Assembly: GCA_004558185.1 (NCBI GenBank)
Contig: SFDP01000010.1
Location: 1-64,000 of the forward strand
Origin: Lachnospiraceae bacterium
Lineage (GTDB): Bacteria; Bacillota; Clostridia; Lachnospirales; Lachnospiraceae
Reading direction: 5' to 3'
Length of the DNA stretch: 64,000 nt
This document shows positions 17,635 to 29,700 of the stretch, piece by piece (within the stretch, counting starts at the first letter, position 1; the number at the start of each line of letters is the position of its first letter). The position numbers were made by a program, and so were the translations under genes. The notes below the pieces were generated by a model. It did no database searches and had not been told where the DNA came from. It was given only the letters and a program-made list of their open reading frames with translations.

Positions 17635-18630
17635 ATGATTGTATCTTGGATGACCACCAATCAATGCAATTTAACCTGCAGCCATTGCTATCAGGATGCG
17701 GGAGACGCAAAAGAGTCGGAGCTGACTACTCGGGAAGGGAAGGAGCTGATTGACGGTATTGCCCGTGCAGGCTTTAAAATTATGATTTTCAGTGGCGGAG
17801 AGCCTCTGATGAGGCCGGATATCTACGAGCTGGTATCCTATGCTTCCGGGAAAGGCCTTCGCCCCGTTTTTGGAACCAATGGTATGCTGATTACGAAGGA
17901 AGTGGCACAAAAGCTGAAGGATGCCGGTGCCATGGCTATGGGAATCAGTCTGGACAGTCTGGATGAAGATAAACACAACGCTTTTCGAGGACACCCGGAG
18001 GCTTTTTCCCGAACCATACAGGGAATGAAAAATTGTAAGGAAGTGGGGCTTCCTTTTCAGATTCATACCACCGTTATGGATTGGAATAAAGAAGAAATCT
18101 GCGACATTATCGACTTTGCAGTGGAAATGGGTGCCATTACGGAACAGATTTTCTTTTTGATCCCTGTAGGAAGGGGTGTATTGATTGAAAAAAATGCGGT
18201 GGAGGTAATGGAGTATGAGAATCTGCTTCGCACCATTATGGAAAAGCAGAAACAGGTAGATATCCCCATTAAGCCCACCTGTGCACCCCAGTTCACCCGT
18301 GTGGCGAAGCAATTGGGCGTAGACATAAATGAACGCTACACCAGAGGCTGTCTGGCGGGTCTGACCTATTGCATCATCAGTCCCACAGGAAAGGTTCGCC
18401 CCTGTGCATACATGGTAGAAGAGGCCGGAGATGTACATGAGATGCCCTTTGATGAAATCTGGAAAAGCAGCCCCGTATTCGCACAACTGCGAACTCAGGA
18501 GTATCAGGGAAGCTGCGGAAAATGCGGCTACAAGGGAATCTGCGGCGGCTGTCGTGCCCGTGCGGCCTATTACCATGAGGGGGATATTCTGCAGGAGGAC
18601 AGCTATTGTGCATTTGGGAGAAATCTATAA
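17635..18630 (+). CDS. Radical SAM/SPASM protein, NirJ2/AhbD-like
   Basis: A 331-residue radical SAM enzyme. CNLTCSHC near the N-terminus is the CxxxCxxC site of the SAM-cleaving cluster, FSGGEPL the SAM-binding loop, and the C-terminal cysteines (CLAG..., CAYM, CGKCGYKGICGGC) a SPASM-type region for extra clusters. The overall sequence resembles NirJ2/AhbD proteins of alternative heme or heme d1 synthesis; this is by recollection. The frame is open from 17473 inside a repeat, but AGGAGG before ATG 17635 fixes the start. An iron/heme-type ABC transporter follows 21 bp downstream. Confidence 0.8.
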   Translation: MIVSWMTTNQCNLTCSHCYQDAGDAKESELTTREGKELIDGIARAGFKIMIFSGGEPLMRPDIYELVSYASGKGLRPVFGTNGMLITKEVAQKLKDAGAMAMGISLDSLDEDKHNAFRGHPEAFSRTIQGMKNCKEVGLPFQIHTTVMDWNKEEICDIIDFAVEMGAITEQIFFLIPVGRGVLIEKNAVEVMEYENLLRTIMEKQKQVDIPIKPTCAPQFTRVAKQLGVDINERYTRGCLAGLTYCIISPTGKVRPCAYMVEEAGDVHEMPFDEIWKSSPVFAQLRTQEYQGSCGKCGYKGICGGCRARAAYYHEGDILQEDSYCAFGRNL

Positions 18631-18651
18631 CAGAATAAATGGAGGAAAACG

Positions 18652-19686
18652 ATGAAAAGAAAGATAAATTATACCCTGACAGCCCTTTTCCTATCCTTAT
18701 CCTGCCTTGCAGGCTGCGGCAGCAGTCCTTCGGAGCAGGCCCTGTCCGGGCAGGAAAGCAGCAGTCAGGAGGAAAGCGCCGCCATACAGGAAACGACCCG
18801 GGAGAACAAGACGGCTATGCAGGAGCAGGAGCCTTACACCTTTACAGATGCTCTGGGTCAGGAGGTTACGGTAGATAACCCGCAGAGGGTAGTAAGCCTT
18901 ATGGGCAGCTTTACGGAAATCTGGCTGCTGGCAGGGGGAGAAGAGAGTCTGGTGGGAACCAGCGTAGACACCACGGATAATCGGGACTTAGGTATACCGG
19001 AGCAGACAGCTAATGTAGGAACCTATCAGGAGCCCAATCTGGAGACGATACTGGCACTGGAACCGGATTTGATCCTGCTGTCGGCAGAAACGGTTCAGAC
19101 CGATAGTCATGTAGCCCTGAAGGACACCCTGGCAGCGGCACAGATTCCTGCAGCCTACTTTAGTGTTACCCACTTTGAAGACTATCTGAATATGCTGAAG
19201 ATCTGCACAGACATTACGGGGAACAGGGAGGCCTACGAAAAAAATGGCGCAGCCGTGGAGGAGAGGATTCAGCAGATTCTTGCAGAAAGCACTCGTGAGG
19301 ATGAACCCTCCTTTTTATTGCTGATCACCTACTCGGGAGGAATCAGACCCCAGAGCTCTTCCTCGATGACCGGACAAATGCTGACCCAGCTTGGCTGCCA
19401 TAATATTATTGATGATTATCCCAGCCTGCTGAAGGAGTTCAGTATGGAAGAAATTATTGAAATTGATCCGGATTATATCTTCGTTATTCCTATGGGAAAC
19501 GATGAGGAAGCTACCCGCAAGAACCTGGAGGAAAATATTGAAAGCAATCCGGCATGGAATGGGTTGACGGCGGTACAAAAGGAGCAGTATATCCTGCTGC
19601 CCAGAGAACAGTTTCTCTATAAGCCTAATGCGAAATGGGCAGACAGCTATCAATATCTTGCTGATTTACTGGCTAAGCAGCCATAA
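18652..19686 (+). CDS. Iron/heme-type ABC transporter substrate-binding lipoprotein
   Basis: A 344-residue binding protein of the FepB/BtuF class (helical backbone type). It has a lipoprotein signal with lipobox LAGC near residue 23 and a Ser/Gln/Glu-rich spacer, then FTDALGQEVTVDNPQRVVSL, the usual start of the ligand-binding fold. Family members bind ferric siderophores, heme or cobalamin; the ligand is not evident. It forms an operon with the FecCD permease and ATPase downstream, and follows the NirJ2/AhbD-like gene. Confidence 0.87.
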   Translation: MKRKINYTLTALFLSLSCLAGCGSSPSEQALSGQESSSQEESAAIQETTRENKTAMQEQEPYTFTDALGQEVTVDNPQRVVSLMGSFTEIWLLAGGEESLVGTSVDTTDNRDLGIPEQTANVGTYQEPNLETILALEPDLILLSAETVQTDSHVALKDTLAAAQIPAAYFSVTHFEDYLNMLKICTDITGNREAYEKNGAAVEERIQQILAESTREDEPSFLLLITYSGGIRPQSSSSMTGQMLTQLGCHNIIDDYPSLLKEFSMEEIIEIDPDYIFVIPMGNDEEATRKNLEENIESNPAWNGLTAVQKEQYILLPREQFLYKPNAKWADSYQYLADLLAKQP

Positions 19687-19699
19687 GTGACAGAAGGGA

Positions 19700-20722
19700 A
19701 TGAGAAGGATAAAGGAAAAACAATTTACCAATCAACAGAAAGGACGGCTGGCGCTGGCAGTGACCATCTTCTTCACCCTCGGGGCAGTAGCCCTGGGGCT
19801 GACGATGGGCTCCAGCAAAATTACCCTGGGAACCGTTCTGGAGGCTCTGCTGACCGGGGATACCACTTCGGCGGCCTATCGAATTATTGTCCACAGCAGA
19901 TTGCCCAGAGTTCTTGGCGCTCTCCTGGCAGGAAGCGCCTTTGCAGTGTCGGGCAGTATTTTACAGGCAGTATTGCAAAATCCTCTGGCCAGTCCGAATA
20001 TCATCGGTGTGAATACCGGTGCAGGACTGCTGGTGCTTCTGTGCTCAGCCTTTTTCCCCTCAAAGACTGCACTGCTGCCTCTTGCTGCCTTTTTGGGAGC
20101 TTTGATTACCTCTCTGCTCATTTTTGCCCTGGCTATGGGAAAAGGAGTATCACGGATCGCCCTGGTGCTTACAGGAATTGCCGTTAGCAGTATGCTGGGT
20201 GCAGGAATGAACTGTATTATGATTTTGTATCCTGATGCCTACATAGGAGCCAGTACCTTTCTGGTGGGTGGGCTCTCCACCGTTACCCTGAAAAATCTGG
20301 AGTTTCCGGTATGGTATATCCTGGTGGGGCTGGTGCTGTCCATGGTGATGCGCAGAGACATGAATATTATTGCGTTGGGAAGTGATACTGCCCGTTCTCT
20401 GGGAATGGCAGTAGGCAGGATGCGTTTTCTTCTGGTGATGACTGCAGCCATGCTGGCGGGAGCAGCAGTCAGCTTTGCCGGTCTGATCGGTTTTGTGGGA
20501 CTGATCGTGCCTCATGCACTCCGATTTCTTCTGGGGAACGATAATCGCTATCTTGTGCCTGCCGGCATATTCGGGGGCGCTGCCTTTGTAGTGCTTTGCG
20601 ACCTGCTTGCCCGGCTGCTCTTTGCTCCTTATGAGATTCCGGTGGGGATTCTGCTGTCCTTTCTGGGCGGGCCCTTTTTCATTTATCTGATCGTGCACAG
20701 CAGGAGGAAAGGCCATGATTGA
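19700..20722 (+). CDS. FecCD-type iron/heme ABC transporter permease
   Basis: A 340-residue permease with about nine or ten membrane spans, of the FecCD/BtuC family. LPRVLGALLAGSAFAVSGSILQAVLQNPLASPNIIG and GFVGLIVPHALRFLLG are its most conserved stretches. A single permease gene implies a homodimer. AGAAGGG ends only one base before the ATG, an unusually tight ribosome-site spacing, but no better in-frame start exists nearby. The end overlaps the ATPase gene by eight bases. Confidence 0.88.
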   Translation: MRRIKEKQFTNQQKGRLALAVTIFFTLGAVALGLTMGSSKITLGTVLEALLTGDTTSAAYRIIVHSRLPRVLGALLAGSAFAVSGSILQAVLQNPLASPNIIGVNTGAGLLVLLCSAFFPSKTALLPLAAFLGALITSLLIFALAMGKGVSRIALVLTGIAVSSMLGAGMNCIMILYPDAYIGASTFLVGGLSTVTLKNLEFPVWYILVGLVLSMVMRRDMNIIALGSDTARSLGMAVGRMRFLLVMTAAMLAGAAVSFAGLIGFVGLIVPHALRFLLGNDNRYLVPAGIFGGAAFVVLCDLLARLLFAPYEIPVGILLSFLGGPFFIYLIVHSRRKGHD

Positions 20723-23700
20723 ATTAAAGCATATCTCCTTTGCCTATCCCGGAGCCGAGCTTTTATTAAAGGATATTTCCGTATCCTTTCCCCGGGGAAG
20801 GATCACCACCATTCTTGGGCCTAACGGCAGTGGTAAGAGCACTCTGCTGAGGCTGGCCTGCGGCCTGCTTCCCCCTGGGGAGGGAGAAATTTTGCTCCAG
20901 GGAAGAAAAATTGAATCCATGAAGCCAAAAGAACTGGCCCGGCAGGTAGCCATGCTGGCACAAAGCAACCAGCCTCCGGAGATTGAGGTGGGGGAGCTGG
21001 TTTCCTATGGGCGCTACCCTTATCAGCGGTATGGACAGGGATTGAGCAAAGAGGATATCTGCCGTATCGAGGAAGCCATGGAGAGAGTAAAGATTTCCTC
21101 CTACCGCCATCGCATGGTGAACCGGCTTTCGGGAGGAGAGAGGCAGAGAGCCTATATTGCCATGGCTCTGGCTCAGGATACGGAATGTATTTTTCTGGAT
21201 GAGCCCACTACCTATCTGGATATTCATATACGCTTTGAATTGATGGGGCTGGTGCGTCAGCTTCATCAGGCAGGAAAAACCATTGTCATGGTACTTCATG
21301 ATTTAAACCTGGCTCTGGAATACTCCCATCACATTATTCTGATGGAGCAGGGAAAGATTGCAGCCAGCGGTACACCGGAGGAAATCATCCGATCGGGAAT
21401 GCTGGACAGAGTATTTCAGATAAAAACCCATACCTTTACGGAGGAAGGCAACTCCTACTATTATTTTGCCCAAAAGGAATAAGAGGGGGCAGCGGTCTGC
21501 TGCACCCCTCTTATTTTTCAGCTATGCTGGCGAATCAGCCCGCAGGCCTTGGATACCTCCATGATGACCAGAGGAATCAAAATCAGTCCCAGAGCAAGCA
21601 GATACAGGTGGCCGGGCAGAAGGATCAGACCGAAGGCCACAGAAAGGGGAGTGAACAGCACCAGAGCCACCAGAAGCAGAGAAAGGAGCGCTGCCCAGTT
21701 CAGATTCCGGTTGCTGAAAAACCCGATCTTAAACAAAGAATGCTCGGAACGCATATTAAAGGATTGAAGCACCTGGGAAAGAGCCATAACGATAAAGGCC
21801 ATGGTCCGGCCGCCGGCAAGACTTCCCGAAGCCCGTTCACCGATCCAAAAAGCCAGCAGAGCCAGGGCGCCAAACATCATCCCCTGTAAAACGATGCGGA
21901 TGCCGAAGCCGTGGGCAAAGAGGCTTTCCTCCCTGGGCTTGGGCGGCTTATCCATAATATCCTTTTCCACCGCCTCCATGCCCAGGGCGATAGCGGGAAG
22001 GCTGTCGGTGACCAGATTGATCCATAAAAGCTGCATGGAGAGGAAAGGAGATTTATGCCATAGCAGCATGGCAGCAAATACGGAAACGACCTCGCCGATA
22101 TTGGTTCCCAGTAAAAAGCCCACCACCTTCTTAATATTGGCATAGATGCCCCGGCCTTCCCGAACGGCATCTACAATGGTGGAAAAGTTGTCGTCAGTAA
22201 GCGTCATATCAGCAGCACCCTTAGCTACGTCTGTACCGGTAATGCCCATGGCACAGCCGATATCGGCAGCCTTCAGGGCGGGGGCATCATTGACCCCATC
22301 GCCGGTCATGGCTACTACCTGACCCTTTTTCTGCCATGCTTTAACGATACGGATCTTGTTTTCCGGAGAAACCCGGGCATAAACAGCAAAGCTTTCGATT
22401 TCCTGCTCTAACTGGCTGTCCGTCATGGCATCCAGAGCGGCACCCGTTATGGCCTTATCCTGAGGCTCTAAAATACCTAACTGAGAGGCAATGGCAGAAG
22501 CAGTAACCACATGATCTCCGGTAATCATTACCGGTTTGATACCGGCTTTGCGACAGAGCTTCACGGCGGTTTTTGCCTCCGGCCTGGGAGGATCGATCAT
22601 CCCCACCAGACCTAAAAAGATCAGCTCATTCTCCAGCTCCCGGGCAACAGGCTCTTCCGGGATCAGCTCCAGCTCCTTATACGCAATGGCCAATACCCGG
22701 AGAGCCTGGGCGCTCATTTCGTCATTGATCCTTTGGGCAGTGGCCAGATCACCCCTGACACAGCGGCTGCTCATGACATCAAAGGCACCCTTGACGATGG
22801 CGATGATCTTCCCGTCAATACTGTGAACGGTAGTCATCAGCTTCCGGTCGGAATCGAAGGGAAGCTCTGCCAGACGGGGATGGGCTTCATTCAGGGCGGC
22901 CTTATCCATACCGTTTCGGTGAGCGGCCAGAACGATAGCCGTTTCTGTGGGATCACCGATATGCTGCTCCTTTTGCTCATGAAAAACGACGGAACCGTCG
23001 CAGCAAAGGGCAGCATAGCGAAGCAGCTTTTTTATCCTTTCTGAATTGGAATCGCTGATCGCCTCCGGCTCGTTTTCGCCGTCATAATAAGCGCTCGCCA
23101 GGGTCATTCGATTCTGGGTAAGGGTTCCCGTTTTGTCGGAGCAGATAACGGAGGCACTTCCCAGAGTTTCTACCGCAGGAAGACGGCGGATAATGGCGTT
23201 TTTACTGACCATTCTCTGAACCCCGATGGAAAGCACAATGGTGACGATGGCCGGAAGCCCTTCGGGGATAGCGGAAACCGCCAAAGAAACAGCCGTCATA
23301 AAGATTTCCAGAGCCGGGATTCCATTCAGCAGCCCCACCAGAAAGATGACCAAACAGGCTGCCAGTGCCATAATTCCCAGTGACCTTCCCAACTGTGCCA
23401 GCTTTTTCTGCAGGGGAGTGGCGGAACCTTCCTCCTCCTCTAAAAGTCCTGCGATCTTTCCCATCTGTGTATCCATACCGGTAGCAGTGACGATAGCCAG
23501 GGCTGTCCCGTATGTAATGCTGCAGCCGGAAAATACCATATTTTGGCGATCTCCCAGAGGGGCATTTTCATCAATGATCAGGGCAGCATTTTTTTCAGCG
23601 GGAACCGATTCTCCGGTAAGGGCAGATTCTTCAGATTTCAGGCTGACGCTGCGAAGCAGGCGGGCATCGGCAGGAACGAAATCTCCTGCCTCCAGGCGCA

Positions 23701-26700
23701 GGATGTCACCGGGCACCAGAAGGGAAGCCTCGATGAGGTCCTCTCTGCCGTTGCGGATCACCCTGGCATGAGGGGCAGACAGCCCCTTTAAGGCTTCCAA
23801 TGCTTTTTCTGCCTTGCTTTCCTGAAGGACACCCATCATGGCATTTAATAAAACGATCAGAAGAATAAGAACAGGTTCAAAAAATTCCCGCAGATTACCC
23901 TCTATACAGGCAATGGCAAAGGAAACGCCTGCAGCGGCAATGAGGATCAGGATCATCACATCCTTAAATTGATCGATAAAGCGCTGCAGATTGGTTTTCT
24001 TTTTCTTTTCCTGAAGGCGGTTTTCCCCATATTCCAGTAAACGGGACTCCACCTGCTCGTCGGTCAGGCCGGTGTTGATATCTGATGCCAGATGGTGAAT
24101 AACCGCTTCCGTGGTTTCCTGATAAAAAATCACTTTATTTTCCTCCTGCTTATTATTTGTTGTCTAGTGTAACGGTTTCTAAATAACTGCACTATTCACG
24201 CAGTATATTTTTCTGAGAGTGCAGGGCAAAAAACGTAGGCGTAGCGGGCTACGCTGAGGATAAGTGATATGGTGTAGTTAATTTAAAACCGTTGCACTAG
24301 GGGGGATTATAGCCTGAAACTGTTTTTACGGCATTAGACCAATGGCCGCTGCTGTCCTATTTTTTCCCGTTTGCCGGGAATTATTACATTTTTGGACATT
24401 TCGATACAAATGTCCGGGGACAAAGCGGGATTTTCTTGAGATAATTCACTTTTTATGGTATAATTTCCCTGTTTAGGAGGAAAAAACCTTGGCCGATTCC
24501 AATATCACCAAAAGAGCTCTTGCAGCAGCCCTCAGAGAGCTGATGGAAGAAAAGCCTTTTGAAAAGATTAGCGTAGGGGATATCTGTGAACGATGCGACA
24601 TGAACCGAAAGAGCTTCTACTATCATTTTCGGGATAAGTACGATCTGGTGAACTGGATCTATGATATAGAATTCATTGCCGGCGTCAGTAAAAAAGAATA
24701 TCCCGCAGCATGGGATTTGCTGCAGGATGTATGCACCTACTTATATGAGAATCGTCTTTTTTACCGAAAGGCTTTGCAGATGGAAGGGCAGAATTCCTTT
24801 TCGGAGCATTTCAGAGAATATCTGCAGCCTGCTCTTCATACCTATCTTGAAGGGGATATTCGGGATAAGGAGACCCTGGAATTTTATCTGACCTTTTTTA
24901 CCGATGCGTATCTTTGTGCCATAGAGCGGTGGCTGTTAAAAAGGGAGCCGGAACCGCCCGGGCAGTTTATTGATCGAATGCAAAGCTGTATGCGCAGCTT
25001 TGGGGGTGAGTAAAGCTATTCTGCTTTGGGAAAGGCCTTCTTTAATATGGTCTTCAAATCCTGCCTGAAGAGATTCGTGTCTGAAGTCGTATCCCTGTCG
25101 GACAGGGAATACAGCTCACCGGAGGCGGTAAAACCACCGCTGCATCCCTGGGAGGAAATAATGCCGTCAATGGCCTGATTATCCTGAAGAAGCTCCATGA
25201 AGACGGTGGGGTAGCGCTGTTCAAGGCGAAGCCGTTGAATGGCGAGATAAAACCCGTGTCTCTCCTCTGGTGACAGAGGGGCTTTGGGGCTGAAGAAGGT
25301 GAAGGCAGGGGACAGAGCCATGAGGGGCTCAAGGAAGCTGCCTAGGATCAGTCTCTGTTCATCTCCGGCTTCATAAGGGACATGGAGGCCATAGAGGAAA
25401 CCGCTTTCTCTCAACCTTCGGCAGCTCTCGTTACATTCAGCATAGGAGGTCTCTTCATAAGTACAGGCAAACATCAGGTTGGGAAGAGCCTGTACCCGGA
25501 TAAGAAGCTCTTCGGTGATGCAGAGGGGAGGACAGAACAGGACAAAGGCGGAATCAGGGAAGGCGGCAAACAGCTCCAAAAGCTCCGGGAAGATGCTCTG
25601 CGTATGAAACTGCCAGGTATAGATGCCCAGCTCCTGTCCCTGATGAATCAGGCGCCTATAGGTTTCCTGATTTGCCGGAAAGGCTTCGGGGTCAAGAAAC
25701 ACAGAGAGGCACCAGGGGATATTAAAGTGCTCTCTGGCTTCAATGGAACGGATGGTTTCGGCTCCCAGGGTGCACCCGTTGTAGCCCACATTCATGCCGA
25801 AGGCAATCAGTCGTTCGCTGTCCACGGTGCTGACCAGCTTCTCTGCCAGTAAATAGTAGGCGCTGTCCTCGCTGGTAAGAAGCTGTGCGGCGGTTTGAAA
25901 AAATTGCTGCTGAAACCGTCCCTTGGCAAAATCCAGAGCCAGATCCACCAGCTTTCGGATGCTTCTCTCGGGGTCCTGCTTAATCTCAGTTAAGGTTTTA
26001 CGGAGGGTGATTTCCACTAAAACACGGGTGATCTTTTGTTTCATCATTTGGCTGCTCACATTCTGTATAATCTTTTATTGTGCAGCATTCAGCTCTTTTG
26101 GCATAGCCTTAAAAAAGAGAATTCGCTGTTAGTTATATCCTAGTGAGAAAGCGTGCTCAATACAAGGGACAAAAAGACGAATTTGTCCCAAAAAAATAAA
26201 AAATAAAAATATTGAATTAAATTGTATATTGATTTACAATATAAACAAATAATTGTCGCACAATTTAATGCTCTACTTATACTAAGGAGGAAAATCTATG
26301 CAGGATATGATTAAAATTACTTCAAAGCAGCACAGCAGTGTTACCCTGAAAGCCATTCCGGGGCATTTTGTAACTCCCAATTCTCATGTAAACTACTATC
26401 TGGATATGACAACGCTAAAGACCAGATTGAGTGAGGCTTCGGCAGCAGCCAAGGAACTCAGCACTCAGATTGCAGTGACCACTATTGTGGACACCATAGT
26501 GTGTATAGACGGTTGTGAGATCATCGGCGCCTTTCTGGCAGATGAACTGACGAAGGCGGGAATTTATTCCATGAATGCACACAAGACCATTTATATCATT
26601 ACACCGGAGGTGGTGAATACCGGGCAGTTGGTTTTTCGGGAGAACTTTCTGCCTATGATCAAGGGAAAGAACGTATTGCTTCTTCTGGCCTCCGCCACCA

Positions 26701-29700
26701 CCGGACAGACCATTGTAAAGGCTACCCAGACTCTGCGTTATTACGGAGCAACGATCAGCGGCATCAGTGCGGTATTCAGTGCGGCCAACAGCATGATGGG
26801 AATTCCCATCCGGGCATTGTTTACCATCGCCGATCTTCCTGATTACAAGGCTTATGATCCGGAGGGCTGCAGCCTGTGTAAGGAGAAGCGCCCCATAGAC
26901 GCATTTGCCAATGCCTTTGGCTACTCCCGGATTGAATAACAAAAACAAATCCAGATCCTTAAGGAGGAGCTGCCTTTGAAGAAAAAATTAGGAAAAAAAG
27001 CATTTATTCTGGCACTGAAGATCGGCATCGGAAGCAGTACGGCACTCACCATTGCCTCTCTGCTTTCCCTGCAGAATGCGGCCTCTGCCGGAATCATCAC
27101 TTTATTGACGATTGTAACCACAAAGTGGGAAACCATACGCCTGTCATGGGCCAGGATACTGACCTTTGGCATTGCCATTATCCTGGCCTTTGTGCTGTTT
27201 CAATTACCCATTAACCCCTGGTTGATGTACAGCATCTACATATTTACTCTGGTTCTGATCAATGAGTCCATGGACTGGAAAAGCACACTTTCCGTTAATG
27301 CGGTGATTGGAACCCATTTTCTTGCCTCTCAGGATTTCAGCCTGACCTTCGTTCTGAACGAGTTTATGCTGGTTCTGATCGGAATTACGGTGGCCTTTGT
27401 GGTCAATATGTTTCGCCATAACCGGAACCATAAGGCCTCCATCGTGGGTCATATGCAGAGCGTGGAAAAGCGCTTGCAGCACATTTTGGAGGAGATGGCC
27501 GGCTACCTCAGAAAGCAGGAGGACAGTTGGGATGTATGGCAGGATTTGGAGCAGTTGGAGAATGATCTCAAGGATTATATTCTTGACGCTTATGAATACG
27601 AGGGCAATACCTTTCAGTCCCACAGCGGTTATTATTTAAGCTATTTTGAAATGCGGCTGGAGCAGTGTATGGAGTTTTACAGCCTTCATACAGAAATGAA
27701 ACGAATGCGGCAAATGCCGGCTCAGGCAGAGCTGGTGGCAGACTATATGCTCTATTTAAAGGATTTTGTCAAAGAAAACAATTGTCCTGATGAGCAGCGA
27801 AAGAAGCTGAACGAGATGAAGGAGGAGCTGGGCAGACAGGACTTACCGTCAAGCTATGAGGAATTTGAAAACAGGGCACTTTTGTACCATGTGCTTAGCC
27901 AGCTTGAGGCCTTTATCGAGCACAAGGAGAATTTCGTGAAGAGCCTGGATGAACAGCAAAAGAAGCATTATTGGCAATAAAGGCTGTCGCAGGAGGATTT
28001 CCCGGGCAAACAGGAGGAAGAGGGGTGACTTCAACGAGGTAAAGCGTCAGTGGATTAAACGGAAAATAAATCAGAAATCATGCGAACTTTCGTTGACAAA
28101 AATGGTGAAAAAATTTATAATTATTTGTCGGGAACGAGTAGCCGGATAGTCATCTGCACTATCAACCGCAGTATTCGGTACACCGTACAAAGGAAAAAGG
28201 AGCGGAAAGATTATGGCTAAGGGAGTACAGGAAAAAGGAAAAACAAAAAAAGAGGCTGGTGCCAGCATAGGAACAAAACTGAACAGAGGATATCTGATCG
28301 TTATTGCCATGATGGTGATTTCCAGCGTGATCAGTCTGATTTGTCTGGCTGTGCTGAATAACAGAATTGACAGCTTTGTGAACGGTTCCAGTACGGCAGA
28401 TACGGCGATTAAGATATGCCGGATCGATGTGAATATTGCCGCAAGAAATATTCGTGAAATGCTGATCAGCGAGGACACCGCCGCCTATGCCGGATATCGG
28501 GCAAAGGTAGATGAGATGACGGCTGACATTGGTGAGCAGCTAAAGGTGCTGGAAGGAACGGGGCTGATCAGCCAGGATCTGTATCAGCAGTACGAAAGCA
28601 AGCTGAACGACTGGGGGAATATAGGCTATAAGATTATGAACCTGATCGAAACCGGAAAAGATGAAGAGGCGAAAAAAGCCATTCTGGAGGAATGTACACC
28701 GGCCCTGAATGGGGTAGTTGCCTTTTCCCAACAGTTGGATAAAGAAACCGATCAGCTTGTGGCAAGATCGGTGAGATCGACAACCATGGTATTTACCATT
28801 GCAGTAATTTCCATTATTGCGCTGGTAATCATTGCAGTAGTTGTGGCGCAGCGTATCGGCAGCAAAATCATCAAGTCCATCATTGATCCGCTGAAGGAAG
28901 TGGAAGGCGCATCCAAGGAGCTGTCCAGAGGCAACCTGCATACACATATCAGCTACGAAAGTGAGGATGAGATTGGTTCCATGGCCAAGAATCTGGAATC
29001 TGCCATCAGAACCCTGAATTCCTATATAGAGGATATTTCTCAGTCCATGGAGAGATTCTGTCAGGGAGATTTTGTGGTCAACCCGCAGAGTGAGTGGCTG
29101 GGAGATTTCGAAGCTATTTTGAAATCCTTTAGAAACTTTGAAAAGAACATGGCAGAAACCGTTCATGGTATTCAGGCAGCAGCGGATCAGGTAGACAGCG
29201 GAGCAGAGCAGGTTTCCCAGAGCGCCAACGAGCTGGCGCAGGGGGCTACCGATCAGGCCAGCATTACCGAAGAGCTGGTGGCAACCATCGAGACCATTTC
29301 CGATCAGGTTGCAGATAACGCCAGAAATGCCAAGTCCATCAGTAAGGAAGTGGCCGGCGCCGGTTCTGCTATTGTAGACAGCAACGCAAAGATGCGGGAG
29401 ATGGTACAGTCCATGAACGAGATTGACCAGACCTCAAGACAGATCAGCAAGATCATTGACACCATTAACAGCATTGCCTCCCAGACCAATCTGCTGGCAT
29501 TGAATGCCTCCATTGAAGCTGCAAGAGCAGGCGAGGCAGGAAGAGGCTTTGCGGTAGTAGCGGATCAGGTATCCGTTCTGGCAGCACAGAGTGCAGAAGC
29601 AGCCAAGGAATCGAATATCCTGATCGAGTCCTCCGTAGAAGCGGTGGCCAAGGGCATGGTGATTGCCAAGGATACTGCACAGCGTCTGGAGGAAGTGGCA